The notes under the pieces: model-generated
Told to the model about the DNA's origin: nothing
What the model saw: the letters and a program-made list of their open reading frames with translations, nothing else
Databases searched by the model: none
DNA from: Lewinellaceae bacterium
Lineage (GTDB): Bacteria; Bacteroidota; Bacteroidia; Chitinophagales; Saprospiraceae
Length of the DNA stretch: 64,000 bases
Assembly (NCBI GenBank): GCA_020636435.1
Contig: JACJXX010000001.1
Location: forward strand, 1,877,001 to 1,941,000
Direction of reading: 5' to 3'
Shown: positions 32,397 through 42,480 of the stretch, piece by piece
Position numbering within the stretch: the stretch's first letter is position 1
Layout of the letters: each line of letters begins with the position of its first letter
Position numbers and translations under genes: made by a program

Positions 32397-34928
32397 ATGC
32401 GCATGCTAATGAACAGCTCAAAAGCAATCCTCTTCGCCCTCCTGCTCGGCCTGAGCAATTCGCTCTCTGCTCAACCTAACGGATCAGTAAAAGGCCGGAT
32501 CACCGACGCCGGCACCGGCGCAGCCATCGAATACGCCAGCATCACCCTCTATTCCGCTCAGGACTCCAGCCTGGCCGACGGCATGGTGACCGATGCGGAG
32601 GGCCGGTTCGAGTTTTCCCGGCTGGCGCGGCCCGAAGTATACCTGGTTGCCCGGTTCCTGGGGTATGAAACCTACAGTTCAGAGACTTTTTTGGTAAACG
32701 GCCAAACAGACCTGGGCACGATCGGTTTAGCCGTTGCGGGCCAGGCCCTGGAAGAAGTAGAAGTCACCGGAAAGGAGATCACCGCCCGGCACAAGGTCAG
32801 TAAGCAGGTATATGATGCCGGGCAGTTTGGCAGCGCCCGGGGCGGCACGGCTGCCGACGTACTGCGCAGCCTTCCTTCTGTGGCCGTCGACCAGCTCGGA
32901 ACGATCACCGTTAGGGGCGCTGCCGGTTTCCTGTTATTGATCAACGGAAAACCCGTACAGGCTCAACCGGAAGTCGTCCTGAACCAGATAGCGGCTAACG
33001 CCATTGAAGACATCGAGGTCATTACGGCCCCTTCCGCCAAATACGACCCCGACGGCCACGCCGGCATCATCAACGTGATCACCCGCAGGGGAGCCGCCGA
33101 CGGCATCTTCCTGTCCGCCAACGGGCTGTGGGGCCTGCCCAGCGCCAAAACATATAATAATGCGGAACGCTCCCTGCGGTACGGCGCCGACGTTACGGTG
33201 AACTATAAAAAAGGAAAATGGGATTTCTCGGCAGGCGCCGATTTCCGGAGAAACGACCGGGCAGGCGGAAGAAGAGGATATGTAAATACGTACGAGGATG
33301 ACATCCTTACGGAATTCCCTTCTCAGGGGGAAAGGAGCTATGATGAGGAAAACTACTCTGGCCGGGCTTCTGTGGTTTATACTCCCAATGCCCGGCAGAG
33401 CGTAAGCGCCAGCTTTTACGCCGGCAAACGCACCAAAACCCGGACGGCGGATATCCTGTACCGCCAACGAAGAACACGAATCTCCACCGAACAATTTCTG
33501 GGAACTGAAACTTACTACGATCTTTTCGAACAGACAGGCAGTGGTTTCTTCGGAGGCGCTCTGGTAGATTCCCTGACTTACTTCAACCAGAACAACCGGG
33601 TGCGCCGCGGCGATTTCCTGATCGCAGGCCTGGATTATACCTATACATTTGCCGACAAATCAACCTTGAAAGCCTCCAACCTGTTCGAACGGACTGTCCT
33701 GGGCGGCCCTACCCGAAACAACAACCTGGCCTGGCCAAATCTGAAGGACACCCTCCAACGCCAGACGATGGACAACGACAATCCGCTGAACGGCCTGCGC
33801 CTCCAACTGGGCTACGCCCGCAAACTGGGCGCGTTCGACTGGGAAAGCGGCTACCAGTACCGGTTCCTGAAACATCCGGGAGATTTTAGCTATCTGGACC
33901 GAAACTTTCAGGAGGGCATATGGGAAATCAACCCCTTGTTCACCAACAGCATGGAACTGCGCCGGCGCATCCACGCGCTGTATACCCAGGTTTCCGGACA
34001 GTGGAACAAGCTGGAATTCATCGCCGGCTTAAGAGCGGAAACATTCAGCCGGGACGTTGAGATCGCCCGGCCGGACACGCTGTTTGAATTGAGCCGCTTC
34101 AATCTTTTTCCTTCCGCCAACCTGCTGTACGATATGGGCAACGGCCTGTCGGCGAAAGCCGGATACAGCCGCCGCATCGAGCGGGCGACCACGGTTAAAG
34201 TGACGCCCTTTCCCGAAAGAGAACATTCGGAAGTACTGGAACAGGGAGACGCAGAGCTATTACCAGAATACATCGATCTGGTAGAAGTAGGGCTGATAAA
34301 AGAGTGGGGCGACCATTCCGCTTTTGCTACGGCCTATTATCAAAACATCACCGATGTCGTCAACCGGTCCAATACCGTCTTCAACGACACCATCCTGAAC
34401 CGCATCTACACCAACGCAGGCAGCGCCACCGCCTACGGGCTGGAAACCGGCGCCACCTTTTACCCCGCCAAATGGTGGCAATGCTACCTGGGGGGCAATG
34501 TGTACAATTACCGGATCAAAGGCAGGCTGTTCGGCGAAAAGATCAACCGGGCCAACACGGTCTATTCGATCGGCTTCAACAGCAAATTCACCTTCTCTCC
34601 CGGTATGGAACTGCAGCTGAATTTCAACTACCTGTCCGAAAAAGTAACGGCCCAGGGTAAAGATTCGCGTTTCTTCACCCCCAACCTGGCCTTCCGGAAA
34701 TACTTGCTCGGTAAAAAACTGGCACTGGCCTTCCAGTGGCTCAATATCGACATGGGCCTGCTAAACTCCAATGAATCGTTCAAATCGACCTGGAGCGACG
34801 ACTTTTTCCTCAAAACCGCCTACATCATCGAGGCGGATGTGTTCCTGTTGAGTGTATCCTACCAGATCAACCAGCCTTCGAAAAAGATGAAGTTTATCCG
34901 GAGTGAGTTTGGGGCGGAGGAATTTTGA
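32397..34928 (+). CDS. outer-membrane beta-barrel protein (OMP_b-brl_3 type)
   Basis: 843 residues; several ATGs (32397, 32403, 32409) could start it. A signal peptide ends at LSNSLSAQ. Next come a carboxypeptidase-regulatory-like domain (about 28-115, 'GSVKGRITDAGTGAAIEYAS', 'DAEGRFEFSRL') and a plug-like domain ('GGTAADVLRSLPSVAVDQLG', 'LLLINGKPVQ', 'IEDIEVITAPSAKYDPDGHA'). A C-terminal barrel of the outer-membrane beta-barrel family 3 follows ('FSAGADFRRNDR', 'GYSRRIERATTVK', 'FFTPNLAFRKYLLGKKLAL'). These TonB-receptor relatives probably import or export an unknown ligand. No binding-protein gene lies beside it. Confidence 0.9.
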   Translation: MRMLMNSSKAILFALLLGLSNSLSAQPNGSVKGRITDAGTGAAIEYASITLYSAQDSSLADGMVTDAEGRFEFSRLARPEVYLVARFLGYETYSSETFLVNGQTDLGTIGLAVAGQALEEVEVTGKEITARHKVSKQVYDAGQFGSARGGTAADVLRSLPSVAVDQLGTITVRGAAGFLLLINGKPVQAQPEVVLNQIAANAIEDIEVITAPSAKYDPDGHAGIINVITRRGAADGIFLSANGLWGLPSAKTYNNAERSLRYGADVTVNYKKGKWDFSAGADFRRNDRAGGRRGYVNTYEDDILTEFPSQGERSYDEENYSGRASVVYTPNARQSVSASFYAGKRTKTRTADILYRQRRTRISTEQFLGTETYYDLFEQTGSGFFGGALVDSLTYFNQNNRVRRGDFLIAGLDYTYTFADKSTLKASNLFERTVLGGPTRNNNLAWPNLKDTLQRQTMDNDNPLNGLRLQLGYARKLGAFDWESGYQYRFLKHPGDFSYLDRNFQEGIWEINPLFTNSMELRRRIHALYTQVSGQWNKLEFIAGLRAETFSRDVEIARPDTLFELSRFNLFPSANLLYDMGNGLSAKAGYSRRIERATTVKVTPFPEREHSEVLEQGDAELLPEYIDLVEVGLIKEWGDHSAFATAYYQNITDVVNRSNTVFNDTILNRIYTNAGSATAYGLETGATFYPAKWWQCYLGGNVYNYRIKGRLFGEKINRANTVYSIGFNSKFTFSPGMELQLNFNYLSEKVTAQGKDSRFFTPNLAFRKYLLGKKLALAFQWLNIDMGLLNSNESFKSTWSDDFFLKTAYIIEADVFLLSVSYQINQPSKKMKFIRSEFGAEEF

Positions 34929-35246
34929 GGCCCCAGCCGGAGCTGAAGGCCGCCGTTCGAATTCGCCTTTGTGTCCGCTTTCGCTTTTCTCTTTTGAGGA
35001 TGCTCTGCTTAATAAAAGCTTCTTCGCCATCATTCAATGGGGCATACCTTGAGCTGCCCATTCTTCCACTTGCACCAGGGCGGAAACCCGAATATAAATA
35101 GTCCAGACTTTGCCCAGCCTGTTTCCATTCTTCTGCATCGCGCATAAATTATCAATAAAGCAGGAGAACTGTTGAAGAATTTTTAGCTTTATATACGCCT
35201 CAGGTGAATCTGGCGCGTCCGGAAACAAAACCCAACTTTAAAAATC
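34929..35246. other. gene-free spacer with shared 22-bp word
   Basis: No credible gene. The 22-bp word starting caggtgaatctggcgc at 35201-35222 occurs again with one mismatch at 43372-43393, at the very end of the SDR gene. No terminator was found after the barrel gene. Confidence 0.5.
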
Positions 35247-35867
35247 ATGATACTAGAAGAATTAATTTCCGCCATCCTGCAGCTCCTCGCCTTCACCCTA
35301 ATCCCTTTTCTGGTATACATCATCCGCCAGCGCTCCGTTAAGGGCTTTTTCCAGTATATCGGGCTGAAGCCCTCCAACCGGAAGGCGAACGCCTGGGCCC
35401 TGGCCACTTCCCTCATTTTCATCATCGGCGCGATGGGCCTTGTCTTCATCAGCCCTGACTTCAAGGAAGCCCTGACTGCTCCCGGAAGCATCACCGGCAA
35501 GTTCCGGGCTATGGGATTCGGGGTTGAGGCGGTGGTGGCGCTGTTACTTATAGCTCTGATAAAAACTTCGCTGGCCGAGGAAATTTTATTCCGGGGCTTT
35601 CTGGCTAAACGGCTCATCCATGTCCTGGGGTTTCAATGGGGAAACCTCCTGCAGGCGGCTATTTTCGGGTTGATTCACCTTTTGTTGTTTATCTCCATTA
35701 CTTCGAGTTTCTTCTTCCCGGCCTTTATCTTCGTTTTTTCCGGCCTGGGCGCTTACATCTCTGCCTACATCAATGAAAAGATGGCGGATGGCAGCATCAT
35801 TCCGGGCTGGATTGCGCATGGATTGGCTAATGTCGTTTCTTACAGCGTGATGGGGTTTTTGATCTAA
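35247..35867 (+). CDS. CPBP-family intramembrane protease
   Basis: 206 residues, with several membrane helices ('ISAILQLLAFTLIPFLVYII', 'LATSLIFIIGAMGLVFI', 'AVVALLLIALIK', 'FIFVFSGLGAYISAYI'). It carries the CPBP/Abi signatures: 'SLAEEILFRGFLAKRL' with the paired Glu, and 'AAIFGLIHLLLF' with the conserved His. Family members are intramembrane glutamic proteases (Rce1-like) or bacteriocin-immunity-type proteins. The gene stands alone, so its substrate cannot be guessed. Confidence 0.9.
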   Translation: MILEELISAILQLLAFTLIPFLVYIIRQRSVKGFFQYIGLKPSNRKANAWALATSLIFIIGAMGLVFISPDFKEALTAPGSITGKFRAMGFGVEAVVALLLIALIKTSLAEEILFRGFLAKRLIHVLGFQWGNLLQAAIFGLIHLLLFISITSSFFFPAFIFVFSGLGAYISAYINEKMADGSIIPGWIAHGLANVVSYSVMGFLI

Positions 35868-36131
35868 TACACCGTAAGGTTTGGCATTGAAGAATGTTAT
35901 TAGCTACGAATTTATCCGGGGCTGTGTACGCCTGCCCGCTCGGCTGCGGCGGAGCAGGCAGGGTGTACGCGGTGTAGGATGTACGGGGCCGCCTGCCCGA
36001 TCGTACATCGTCCATCTCAGAGTTCCCGTCCTGCCCGTACATCGTACATTTCTTCGATCAAAATTCAGATAAGAGGCTATAATCCTAATTCTTATCCTCA
36101 AACCTCACGTTAATACATTAAGGATAGAGCC
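35868..36131. other. spacer with palindromic GC-rich words
   Basis: No gene. It contains cctgcc...ggcagg pairing at about 35929-35960 and several cgtacatcgt/acgatgtacg-like words (35940-36050), which could fold into hairpins between the convergent genes. Confidence 0.45.
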
Positions 36132-38453
36132 TTACTGCCCCTCCCTCACCTCAATGAGGGCCCTTCCAAAACAGGGCCTCCCGTCCTGTGCAACCCCCCG
36201 GACGACCACCTCATACCCTCCCGCCAGGCCCGATGTATAAAATTCGAGATTAACCGCCCCATCTCCTGTTTCCACCGCCGGATTCCAGTACAACAAGGGC
36301 CTGAAGTCTGGTTCAGGGCTGGAGCGGGCCTCGGCGGAAGGATAAACCGGATGCTGAAAGGCAGCGCCAGGAGAGATGGCGTCAAAACTGGCAAAGGCCG
36401 ATTGTCCTGCCCACTGGTAGTTGGCAAAATCGCCTGTATTGGTTCGGAGGGAAACCAGGCCGCCAAAGAGGTAGTCGCCAAAAAGGTAGTTGGAGTTGAT
36501 GACTTCAATTTTTTCTATACTGCCCGGATTTATCTCCAGCAGCCGGCCAATATCGAAAACGGGGATGTTGTCCAAAAGAACCAATGGACTGTCATAGGCC
36601 TGCCGGGCATGTTCATTAAAAACCTCCAGATAAGGCTTACCTTCCTTTCTTCTGACGAGTACATACGGGACGATCTCCCGGAACACTTCTTCCAGGGTGG
36701 GAATGTTTATAAAATCGTTGATTTCAACAGCATAATCCGGTTTGCCGATATTGGTTATGCGAAATAAGGGGGGGGCAGCGGCGAAAGCGCTTTCCTGCCT
36801 GGCCGGTTCAAAGGCGGCGCTCAGTTGGGCATTCACGTACAATTCTTCGAAAAGCTCATGTTGCCCAGCTTCAAAGGTCAACGGCGAAGGCGTTATCTTT
36901 GGAAAACGGTTTGAAAAATTGTTGTTGACCAGGATTTCCGGGGGTGCTCCACCGGCGCCTTTCCAGCCGACGAACAGGGTGTGTTTGCCTTCCAGGTTGT
37001 GGAGGGTGAAAAGAAATGATCCGTCGGCTTTCGTTTCCGCCACTTGTATCTGAGGCTGGTTTCCTGCCACGGCTGCCAAAACGATTTCACCCCCGGCGGC
37101 AGCCCCGCTTTCTTTGTTTCGCATCAGGCCGCTGAGCGTAAGGCCGCGTATTTCAGGTATCCACTGAAGGTTCTTCTTTTCCGGCAGGAAATGGCGGCCT
37201 TTTGCATTAAGTTGATCAGCCAGCAGCATCAACGCCACTTCCAACTGAGCTTTTTCCCAATGGTTCCATTCCGGCAGATAGGAAGGAAGCAGCCAGGGAT
37301 TGTCCCAAACGAAATCGGGAAAAGGCGCCAGGCTTTCCTCCCCCAGGCCTGTCTTTCGCACTGCCACAGAAACATAGCTGCGCTGCCCTTCCGGAGCCTC
37401 TATTGTTAAGGCCACTTTTTCCCGGATGTCAAAACTTGCCCGATTGGCCTTCAAACTCAACGGAACGGGAGGGGGGCCACTATGAAAAAAGGGATAAATC
37501 CTGAAAAATTCATCTTCCTGGCTGCCTGCAACTACGTAATAAATGCCTGAATTCAGGTTGTCCATGGAAAAAATAAATTGATGATCCGTGCCATGCAAAT
37601 CAATGACCCGGCTATCCATCAGGCGGAAATCTTCGGACAGAACGCGAACGGTTATCCTGGAGGGGGCCTCATCCGGATGGCGGCGAAGCGCGACCCTAAG
37701 CCTGTTCTCCAGGGCTTCCGCCTGGCAACTCAGCCCGGAATTTCGTACGGGCGGCAAATTTTTAAGCAGCCGCCTTCCATTATCCATTGTAAGTACCGCC
37801 TGATAAGCAATGCCTGCTTGCGGAGTGAATTTGAATAGCGCACGGCCAGGATACAACGCACTGCAACCGGCAAGGATTTCGCCCTGCTCGTTTTGCAGGG
37901 CAATCTGCTCTTTTTGGTTGCAAATATCCGGATCGAAGCAGACAAGCATGCGGGTGGGAAGCCCGGCAACCAGTTCCTTATCGGCAAGGACAAAGGCGAG
38001 GGAATCCTGTTTCGGGCGGGCCAGAACGGGTGGGTCCGACTCAGGATTGACGATGGCCAGCAGGCGGTGGGAAAAATGTTCGGGCGGGAAATTGCGGAGG
38101 TACAAGGTATATGCCCGCAAAAAGTGAATCCCGGACTGCACCTCCTCCGGGATTTCCAGGGCGCCCGTAGCGAGGCCGCCGACAATCTGGAATTTCCCCT
38201 GAATAAGCACTTTGTTTTCGGAATTGAAAAGTTCAACGTAAAGTACCTTGCTCAGTTGGCTGCTGGGCTGATCTTCTAACAAACAATAAGCTTTGAACCA
38301 GATTTTTTCGCCCACCAGATACAGGCCGCGATCTGTATGCAGGACTATTTTCTCCGAAGGGAGGGGGGCATCGCAGTCCCAGGCCAGTTCAACTTCCTGG
38401 GCAGGCAGTAGAAATACGGCCAGAACAAAGAAAAGGGTAAGTATTAATCTCAT
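36132..38453 (-). CDS. exported MG2-like protein with TonB plug-like C-terminal region
   Basis: 773 residues with a signal peptide (MRLILTLFFVLAVFLLPAQ). The N-terminal part resembles a macroglobulin MG2 strand domain ('KIVLHTDRGLYLVGEKIWFK', 'VQSGIHFLRAYTLYLRNF'). A regulatory-type beta domain ('IRGLTLSGLMRNKESGAAAG', about 425-500) is followed by a plug-like segment ('PLVLLDNIPVFDIGRLLEIN', 'GSIEKIEVINSNYLFGDYLF', 'GGLVSLRT'). Such proteins sit at the outer membrane in many Bacteroidota and are thought to work with TonB-type receptors. It lies 83 bp downstream of the DUF4249 gene on the same strand and is probably the last member of that operon. Confidence 0.78.
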   Translation of the reverse strand: MRLILTLFFVLAVFLLPAQEVELAWDCDAPLPSEKIVLHTDRGLYLVGEKIWFKAYCLLEDQPSSQLSKVLYVELFNSENKVLIQGKFQIVGGLATGALEIPEEVQSGIHFLRAYTLYLRNFPPEHFSHRLLAIVNPESDPPVLARPKQDSLAFVLADKELVAGLPTRMLVCFDPDICNQKEQIALQNEQGEILAGCSALYPGRALFKFTPQAGIAYQAVLTMDNGRRLLKNLPPVRNSGLSCQAEALENRLRVALRRHPDEAPSRITVRVLSEDFRLMDSRVIDLHGTDHQFIFSMDNLNSGIYYVVAGSQEDEFFRIYPFFHSGPPPVPLSLKANRASFDIREKVALTIEAPEGQRSYVSVAVRKTGLGEESLAPFPDFVWDNPWLLPSYLPEWNHWEKAQLEVALMLLADQLNAKGRHFLPEKKNLQWIPEIRGLTLSGLMRNKESGAAAGGEIVLAAVAGNQPQIQVAETKADGSFLFTLHNLEGKHTLFVGWKGAGGAPPEILVNNNFSNRFPKITPSPLTFEAGQHELFEELYVNAQLSAAFEPARQESAFAAAPPLFRITNIGKPDYAVEINDFINIPTLEEVFREIVPYVLVRRKEGKPYLEVFNEHARQAYDSPLVLLDNIPVFDIGRLLEINPGSIEKIEVINSNYLFGDYLFGGLVSLRTNTGDFANYQWAGQSAFASFDAISPGAAFQHPVYPSAEARSSPEPDFRPLLYWNPAVETGDGAVNLEFYTSGLAGGYEVVVRGVAQDGRPCFGRALIEVREGQ

Positions 38454-38536
38454 GTCTTTTTATTGCGGATTGCGGAAGCGTTTCGCCGAGCTCGCTTTGA
38501 ATTTGCCCGCCCAAAATGATGCCATTTCCCCGGCCC

Positions 38537-39673
38537 TTACTCTTCCCAGAATTCCGGTGGGGTGATCGATCCGCCCAACTCCCGGCAATCCAGGCACCCC
38601 CGGCCCGAGAGGGCCAAACCCTCATCGCCGGTCGTCACGAAAACAGGCCAATATTCGGGAGGAGGGGCAGCCTGTATTCCATCGTAATCCAGGCCGCATA
38701 CCGGCAAATGAACGTTTAATTCCGGAGGCGGATTGAAAAAAGAGCGGTTTTCCGAAACCCCGGCTGCGAAAAAATACCCCAGTACCGGTTCGTCAGGGTC
38801 CTGCACATTGCGAATGTTTCCCCGGATCTGATAGGGCTGGGTGGTGTAAAGGGAGCCGTCCTGCGAGCTTTGGCGTTCAATGCCGTTCCAGAACAAATAG
38901 GCTTCATGGCTGATGGAGTATTGCCTGGTCAAAAGGCTGTAACGGATCGACAGTTTTTTGTTATCTCCCCGCAGGAAAAAGAGCGGAACGCCGGCCAACT
39001 GCCGCTCCGCCTGGTTAGCAGTGCTGGCCGTTGTCAACTTGCTGACCTGATATGTCAGCCAACAGGTCTTCAGGGAATCTCCGTTTTGGAATGGCCTGAT
39101 CCGGTCGGTATATACGTGCGTAATATTGAGATCTGCCTTGTATTTGTAGGTGCCTTCCATTAGCCACAGGTAATAATCCTTTTCGTAGGGAGAGGGGCCG
39201 GTGCCGATGTAAAACTGGTAACCAGGTATGGGGCCTTCTTCCGCATCATAGTAGCGGGTATCGTACTTCGCGCTTACCGACGCGATTTCCGTAGGTTGTT
39301 TTATCTCTTCGAAACCGGACTCGTAGCGCCGCCCGTCCGGAGTGGCAATGCGGAGCTGGTATTTCCGGCCTATCTCGCCTTGTATCCCGCTGGCGGAGGT
39401 CTGGTAAACCCCGGGCTCGGTTTCGATGAGTATTTCCACCGGGCCATTCTCTTCTTCGATGGCCACCGTTGCCCCCGGCAAGGGGTTGTATTTGACAATA
39501 TCCAGGTTGGCCGAGGTGGACAATTTAATGGTATAGGGGCCCGGTTCGTTGGCGATATGGCCGTCGACGACCAGCAGGTTGTCAAAGTTTTTCAGCGCCG
39601 GCTGAAATTCCTCAATGCAGGAAGTGCATGCCAGGGCTAAAAAGAAGAGTATCTCGCCCGTGCTAATCTTCAT
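38537..39673 (-). CDS. DUF4249 lipoprotein
   Basis: 378 residues from the ATG at 39673, a start supported by the lipoprotein signal MKISTGEILFFLALACTSC. Family-like sequence follows: 'LKNFDNLLVVDGHIANEPGP', 'GATVAIEEENGPV', 'GIQGEIGRKYQLRI', and late Cys-containing motifs 'GRGCLDCRELGGS'. DUF4249 proteins are surface-facing lipoproteins coded next to TonB-dependent receptors in Bacteroidota, apparently as the receptor's substrate-capture partner. The start lies 11 bp inside the end of the upstream receptor gene, a strong sign of co-translation. Confidence 0.9.
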   Translation of the reverse strand: MKISTGEILFFLALACTSCIEEFQPALKNFDNLLVVDGHIANEPGPYTIKLSTSANLDIVKYNPLPGATVAIEEENGPVEILIETEPGVYQTSASGIQGEIGRKYQLRIATPDGRRYESGFEEIKQPTEIASVSAKYDTRYYDAEEGPIPGYQFYIGTGPSPYEKDYYLWLMEGTYKYKADLNITHVYTDRIRPFQNGDSLKTCWLTYQVSKLTTASTANQAERQLAGVPLFFLRGDNKKLSIRYSLLTRQYSISHEAYLFWNGIERQSSQDGSLYTTQPYQIRGNIRNVQDPDEPVLGYFFAAGVSENRSFFNPPPELNVHLPVCGLDYDGIQAAPPPEYWPVFVTTGDEGLALSGRGCLDCRELGGSITPPEFWEE

Positions 39674-42476
39674 AATTCCCGAGTTTAATATTATAGCTAA
39701 CCGAAAAAATGGGGTTGGCAAAAATAGATACCCTATACCCCTTTGCTCTGCCGCTGTTTGAAGTTTTAAAATAAACATTGTAGGCGTTGTGCCGGCCCGT
39801 CAGGTTGTAAAGAGAAAACGCCCAACTCCCGTGCAGCAACTTTTTGGCTTTCAGGTTGCCTTCCACCTTTACCGAGAGGTCGGCCCGGAAATAATCAGGG
39901 ATTCGGTATTCATTCCGGTCAGTAAAGCTGATCAGGGGAATGCCGTTTTGGTAGTACAGGGTTGTGGGATAGGTGATGGGCCTGCCGGTAGAATAGACCA
40001 AATTGGCTGAAATGCTGAAGCGGCGGACGAATTTGTAATTGGCCACCAGGTTGAAGAAATGGGGCTTCTCGTAATTGGCCGGATAGGCCTTTCCAAAATT
40101 GATTTTTTCTTCATCGAGTGCTCCATTGACCAGCACTGTTGCCCGGGAGTACGTATAATTCACCCAGCCATTCAGGCGGCCCTGCGGTTTTTTAAGCATA
40201 AATTCCAGGCCGTAAGCATCGAGTTGCCCCTGGAGAACGTCCCATTCCGGCACTTCGTTGGCCAGCAGGTCGGCCCCATCCTTGTATTCTACCAGATTGT
40301 CCACTTTTTTGTAGTACGATTCTATAGAAAACTCCAGCTTCTTCTGCGCCAGGAAGGTGTAAATTCCCAGAGAAAACTGGCCTCCCTGCATGGGTTTTAT
40401 GTGATAATCGGCCAGTTTCCACTTGTCGGCCGGCGCCAGGGCAATGGTATTGGAAAGCAGGAAAACGTACTGGTGAAGGCTGTTGTAGGAGGCCTTTAGC
40501 GACCAATTTGGAGAAAAAGTGTACTTAGCGCCAAGGCGGATATCCAGGCCGGTATAGGTGGCGATGCGCTCATTGGCGCCAAAATACAAGGTATCCTGAA
40601 CCGATCCTTCTTCTTTAGGGGCTCCCTCCGGGTAGGAAAATACCGATTGAGGCCCTAAAGAGGCGTACAAATTGTAGCGCAGGCCCCCGTTGAGCGTGAC
40701 CCGGCTGGAGGCTTCCCACTCATCGCTGAGGTACAGCCCTGCTTCCAGCCCTTTTTCCTGGCCGAGGTCTTTGGGCAGAACCAGGCTGGCCTCTCCCGCC
40801 GGGAGGAAGGCGCCCTGATCGATGCGGTACAGGATGGCATTGGCGCCGAAATTGGCCAGATGCCGGCTGTTGGGGCGAAGGGCGAAATCCAGCCTGGCTT
40901 CGGCATGTTCCAATTGGTTGTCCTGGCGATAAGCTTCGAAGAGCACTTCCCGGTTTTCCACGTCCAGCCCGTATTTGCTGTAGGCCAGGGAAGCATTGAG
41001 GCTGTTCCGGTCATTGAAAAAATGGTTCCAGGCCAGGGATGTGCCGATATTTTCGGTTTTAAACCGGGTAGTTTCAGCGAAGTCAATGTCATCGAGGCTG
41101 TAGTAGCCAAAGGCGGTCAGGCGGTCCTTGTCATTCAGCGCAAAAGAGGCCTTGGCCATGCCATCGCCGAAGTAGGCCCGGCTGTTGTTAAAATCCGGAT
41201 TTTTAATGAGGCCCAGCAACCAGTTGGAATAAGTAGAGCGGATGCCTGCCATAAAACTGCTTTTGCCTTTTTGCAGAGGCCCTTCCACCATCAGCCTGCC
41301 GGTGATGGGGCTGATTCCCCCTCTGGCTTTAAATTCTTCTTTATCGCCCTCCTTGGCCGTAATGTCAAAGATGGAGGCCAGCCTTCCGCCGTACTTAGCC
41401 GGTATATTGCTTTTGGAAAGGGAGAAATCGCTGATCGCTTCCGAATTGAAAGCCGAGAAGAACCCAAACAGATGAGAGGTATTGTAAACCGGCACATGGT
41501 CGATGTAAAACAGGTTCTGGTCGGCCGGGCTGCCCCGCACATTTAGACCGGCGGCGCCTTCGCCGACGCTTTGGATACCCGGCAGGAGATTGGCCACCTT
41601 CAGGATGTCTCTTTCCCCCAGCACCAGCGGAATCTCTTTGATGCTTTGGGTAGTCAGCCTTTCAAATCCCATTTTGGCGCTTTGCACCCTGTTGTACTGA
41701 TCGGAGGTCACGGTTACGCCCTGCAGCAGAATGCTTTTGGGTTCCAGGTAGAAATCCTGGCGGCCGCTGGAGAGCAGTTCCACGCTCACTTCTTCCTCCT
41801 GGTGGTTAAGATCCCGGAGGAATAAAGTATAAATTCCCTTATCGAGCACCAACCGGTAGGCCCCGTCCGTCCCGGCAGCAACGCCGGTGCCGAGCTCTTT
41901 CACCCATAAAGTAGCCCCGGCAATAGGTTCCTTGTTTTCCTGGTCGAACACATACCCGCTCAGAGCAACCCTTTTTTCCCTCAAGCCCTCTTTTTTAGTG
42001 CCGATAACCAACACCCTGCCCCGGGCTTTGCTGGCCGTTTCCAGAAAATTGGAACCGCTTGTTTCTTCTCCGGGTTCTGTGCCTTCCGGTTTTTGTTCCT
42101 CTTTCACCAGAGGATAAACATCTCGGGGCAGGCTCAAGATGAGAGGGGCCTCTCTTGTAAGGAAGACGCGCCCCTTCTCATCAATTGCGACGAAAACTTC
42201 CCGGCCTTCCAGGTTTTCTTCCAGGTATCGCCCAAGGGGAATTTCAACAGTGATGGGGCTTAACTGGATATCGTAAATATCGGCGGGGCTATAAAAAAAA
42301 TGCAGGCCGAACCGTTTTTCCGCTTTTTCTACAAAAGCCGGCCAGCCCAACCCATTAAACGAGGCATCCAGAACCGGGCCCGTGCCCTGGCCGTAAAAGG
42401 AAACCGTTTTCCCCAGCATCAGGCACAAGAGTAGCGTTCGCAAAGCCGTTTTTTTCAGTATGCAATTCATAAACAC
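39663..42476 (-). CDS. TonB-dependent receptor with STN domain
   Basis: 937 residues with a signal peptide near the N-terminus. An STN (secretin/TonB short N-terminal) domain at about 45-110 ('GLHFFYSPADIYDIQLSPIT', 'LGRYLEENLEG') is followed by a CarboxypepD-reg-like domain ('LSGYVFDQENKEPIAGATLW'), a plug ('IPLVLGERDILKVANLLPGI', 'GLNVRGSPADQNLFYIDHVP') and a beta barrel ending with 'NPIFSVSYNIKLGNYED'. STN domains usually receive a FecR-type anti-sigma signal, yet no FecR or ECF sigma gene is visible here. It is flanked by an unknown exported protein (4 bp upstream) and the DUF4249 lipoprotein (overlap). Confidence 0.93.
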   Translation of the reverse strand: MFMNCILKKTALRTLLLCLMLGKTVSFYGQGTGPVLDASFNGLGWPAFVEKAEKRFGLHFFYSPADIYDIQLSPITVEIPLGRYLEENLEGREVFVAIDEKGRVFLTREAPLILSLPRDVYPLVKEEQKPEGTEPGEETSGSNFLETASKARGRVLVIGTKKEGLREKRVALSGYVFDQENKEPIAGATLWVKELGTGVAAGTDGAYRLVLDKGIYTLFLRDLNHQEEEVSVELLSSGRQDFYLEPKSILLQGVTVTSDQYNRVQSAKMGFERLTTQSIKEIPLVLGERDILKVANLLPGIQSVGEGAAGLNVRGSPADQNLFYIDHVPVYNTSHLFGFFSAFNSEAISDFSLSKSNIPAKYGGRLASIFDITAKEGDKEEFKARGGISPITGRLMVEGPLQKGKSSFMAGIRSTYSNWLLGLIKNPDFNNSRAYFGDGMAKASFALNDKDRLTAFGYYSLDDIDFAETTRFKTENIGTSLAWNHFFNDRNSLNASLAYSKYGLDVENREVLFEAYRQDNQLEHAEARLDFALRPNSRHLANFGANAILYRIDQGAFLPAGEASLVLPKDLGQEKGLEAGLYLSDEWEASSRVTLNGGLRYNLYASLGPQSVFSYPEGAPKEEGSVQDTLYFGANERIATYTGLDIRLGAKYTFSPNWSLKASYNSLHQYVFLLSNTIALAPADKWKLADYHIKPMQGGQFSLGIYTFLAQKKLEFSIESYYKKVDNLVEYKDGADLLANEVPEWDVLQGQLDAYGLEFMLKKPQGRLNGWVNYTYSRATVLVNGALDEEKINFGKAYPANYEKPHFFNLVANYKFVRRFSISANLVYSTGRPITYPTTLYYQNGIPLISFTDRNEYRIPDYFRADLSVKVEGNLKAKKLLHGSWAFSLYNLTGRHNAYNVYFKTSNSGRAKGYRVSIFANPIFSVSYNIKLGNYED

Positions 42477-42480
42477 ATTT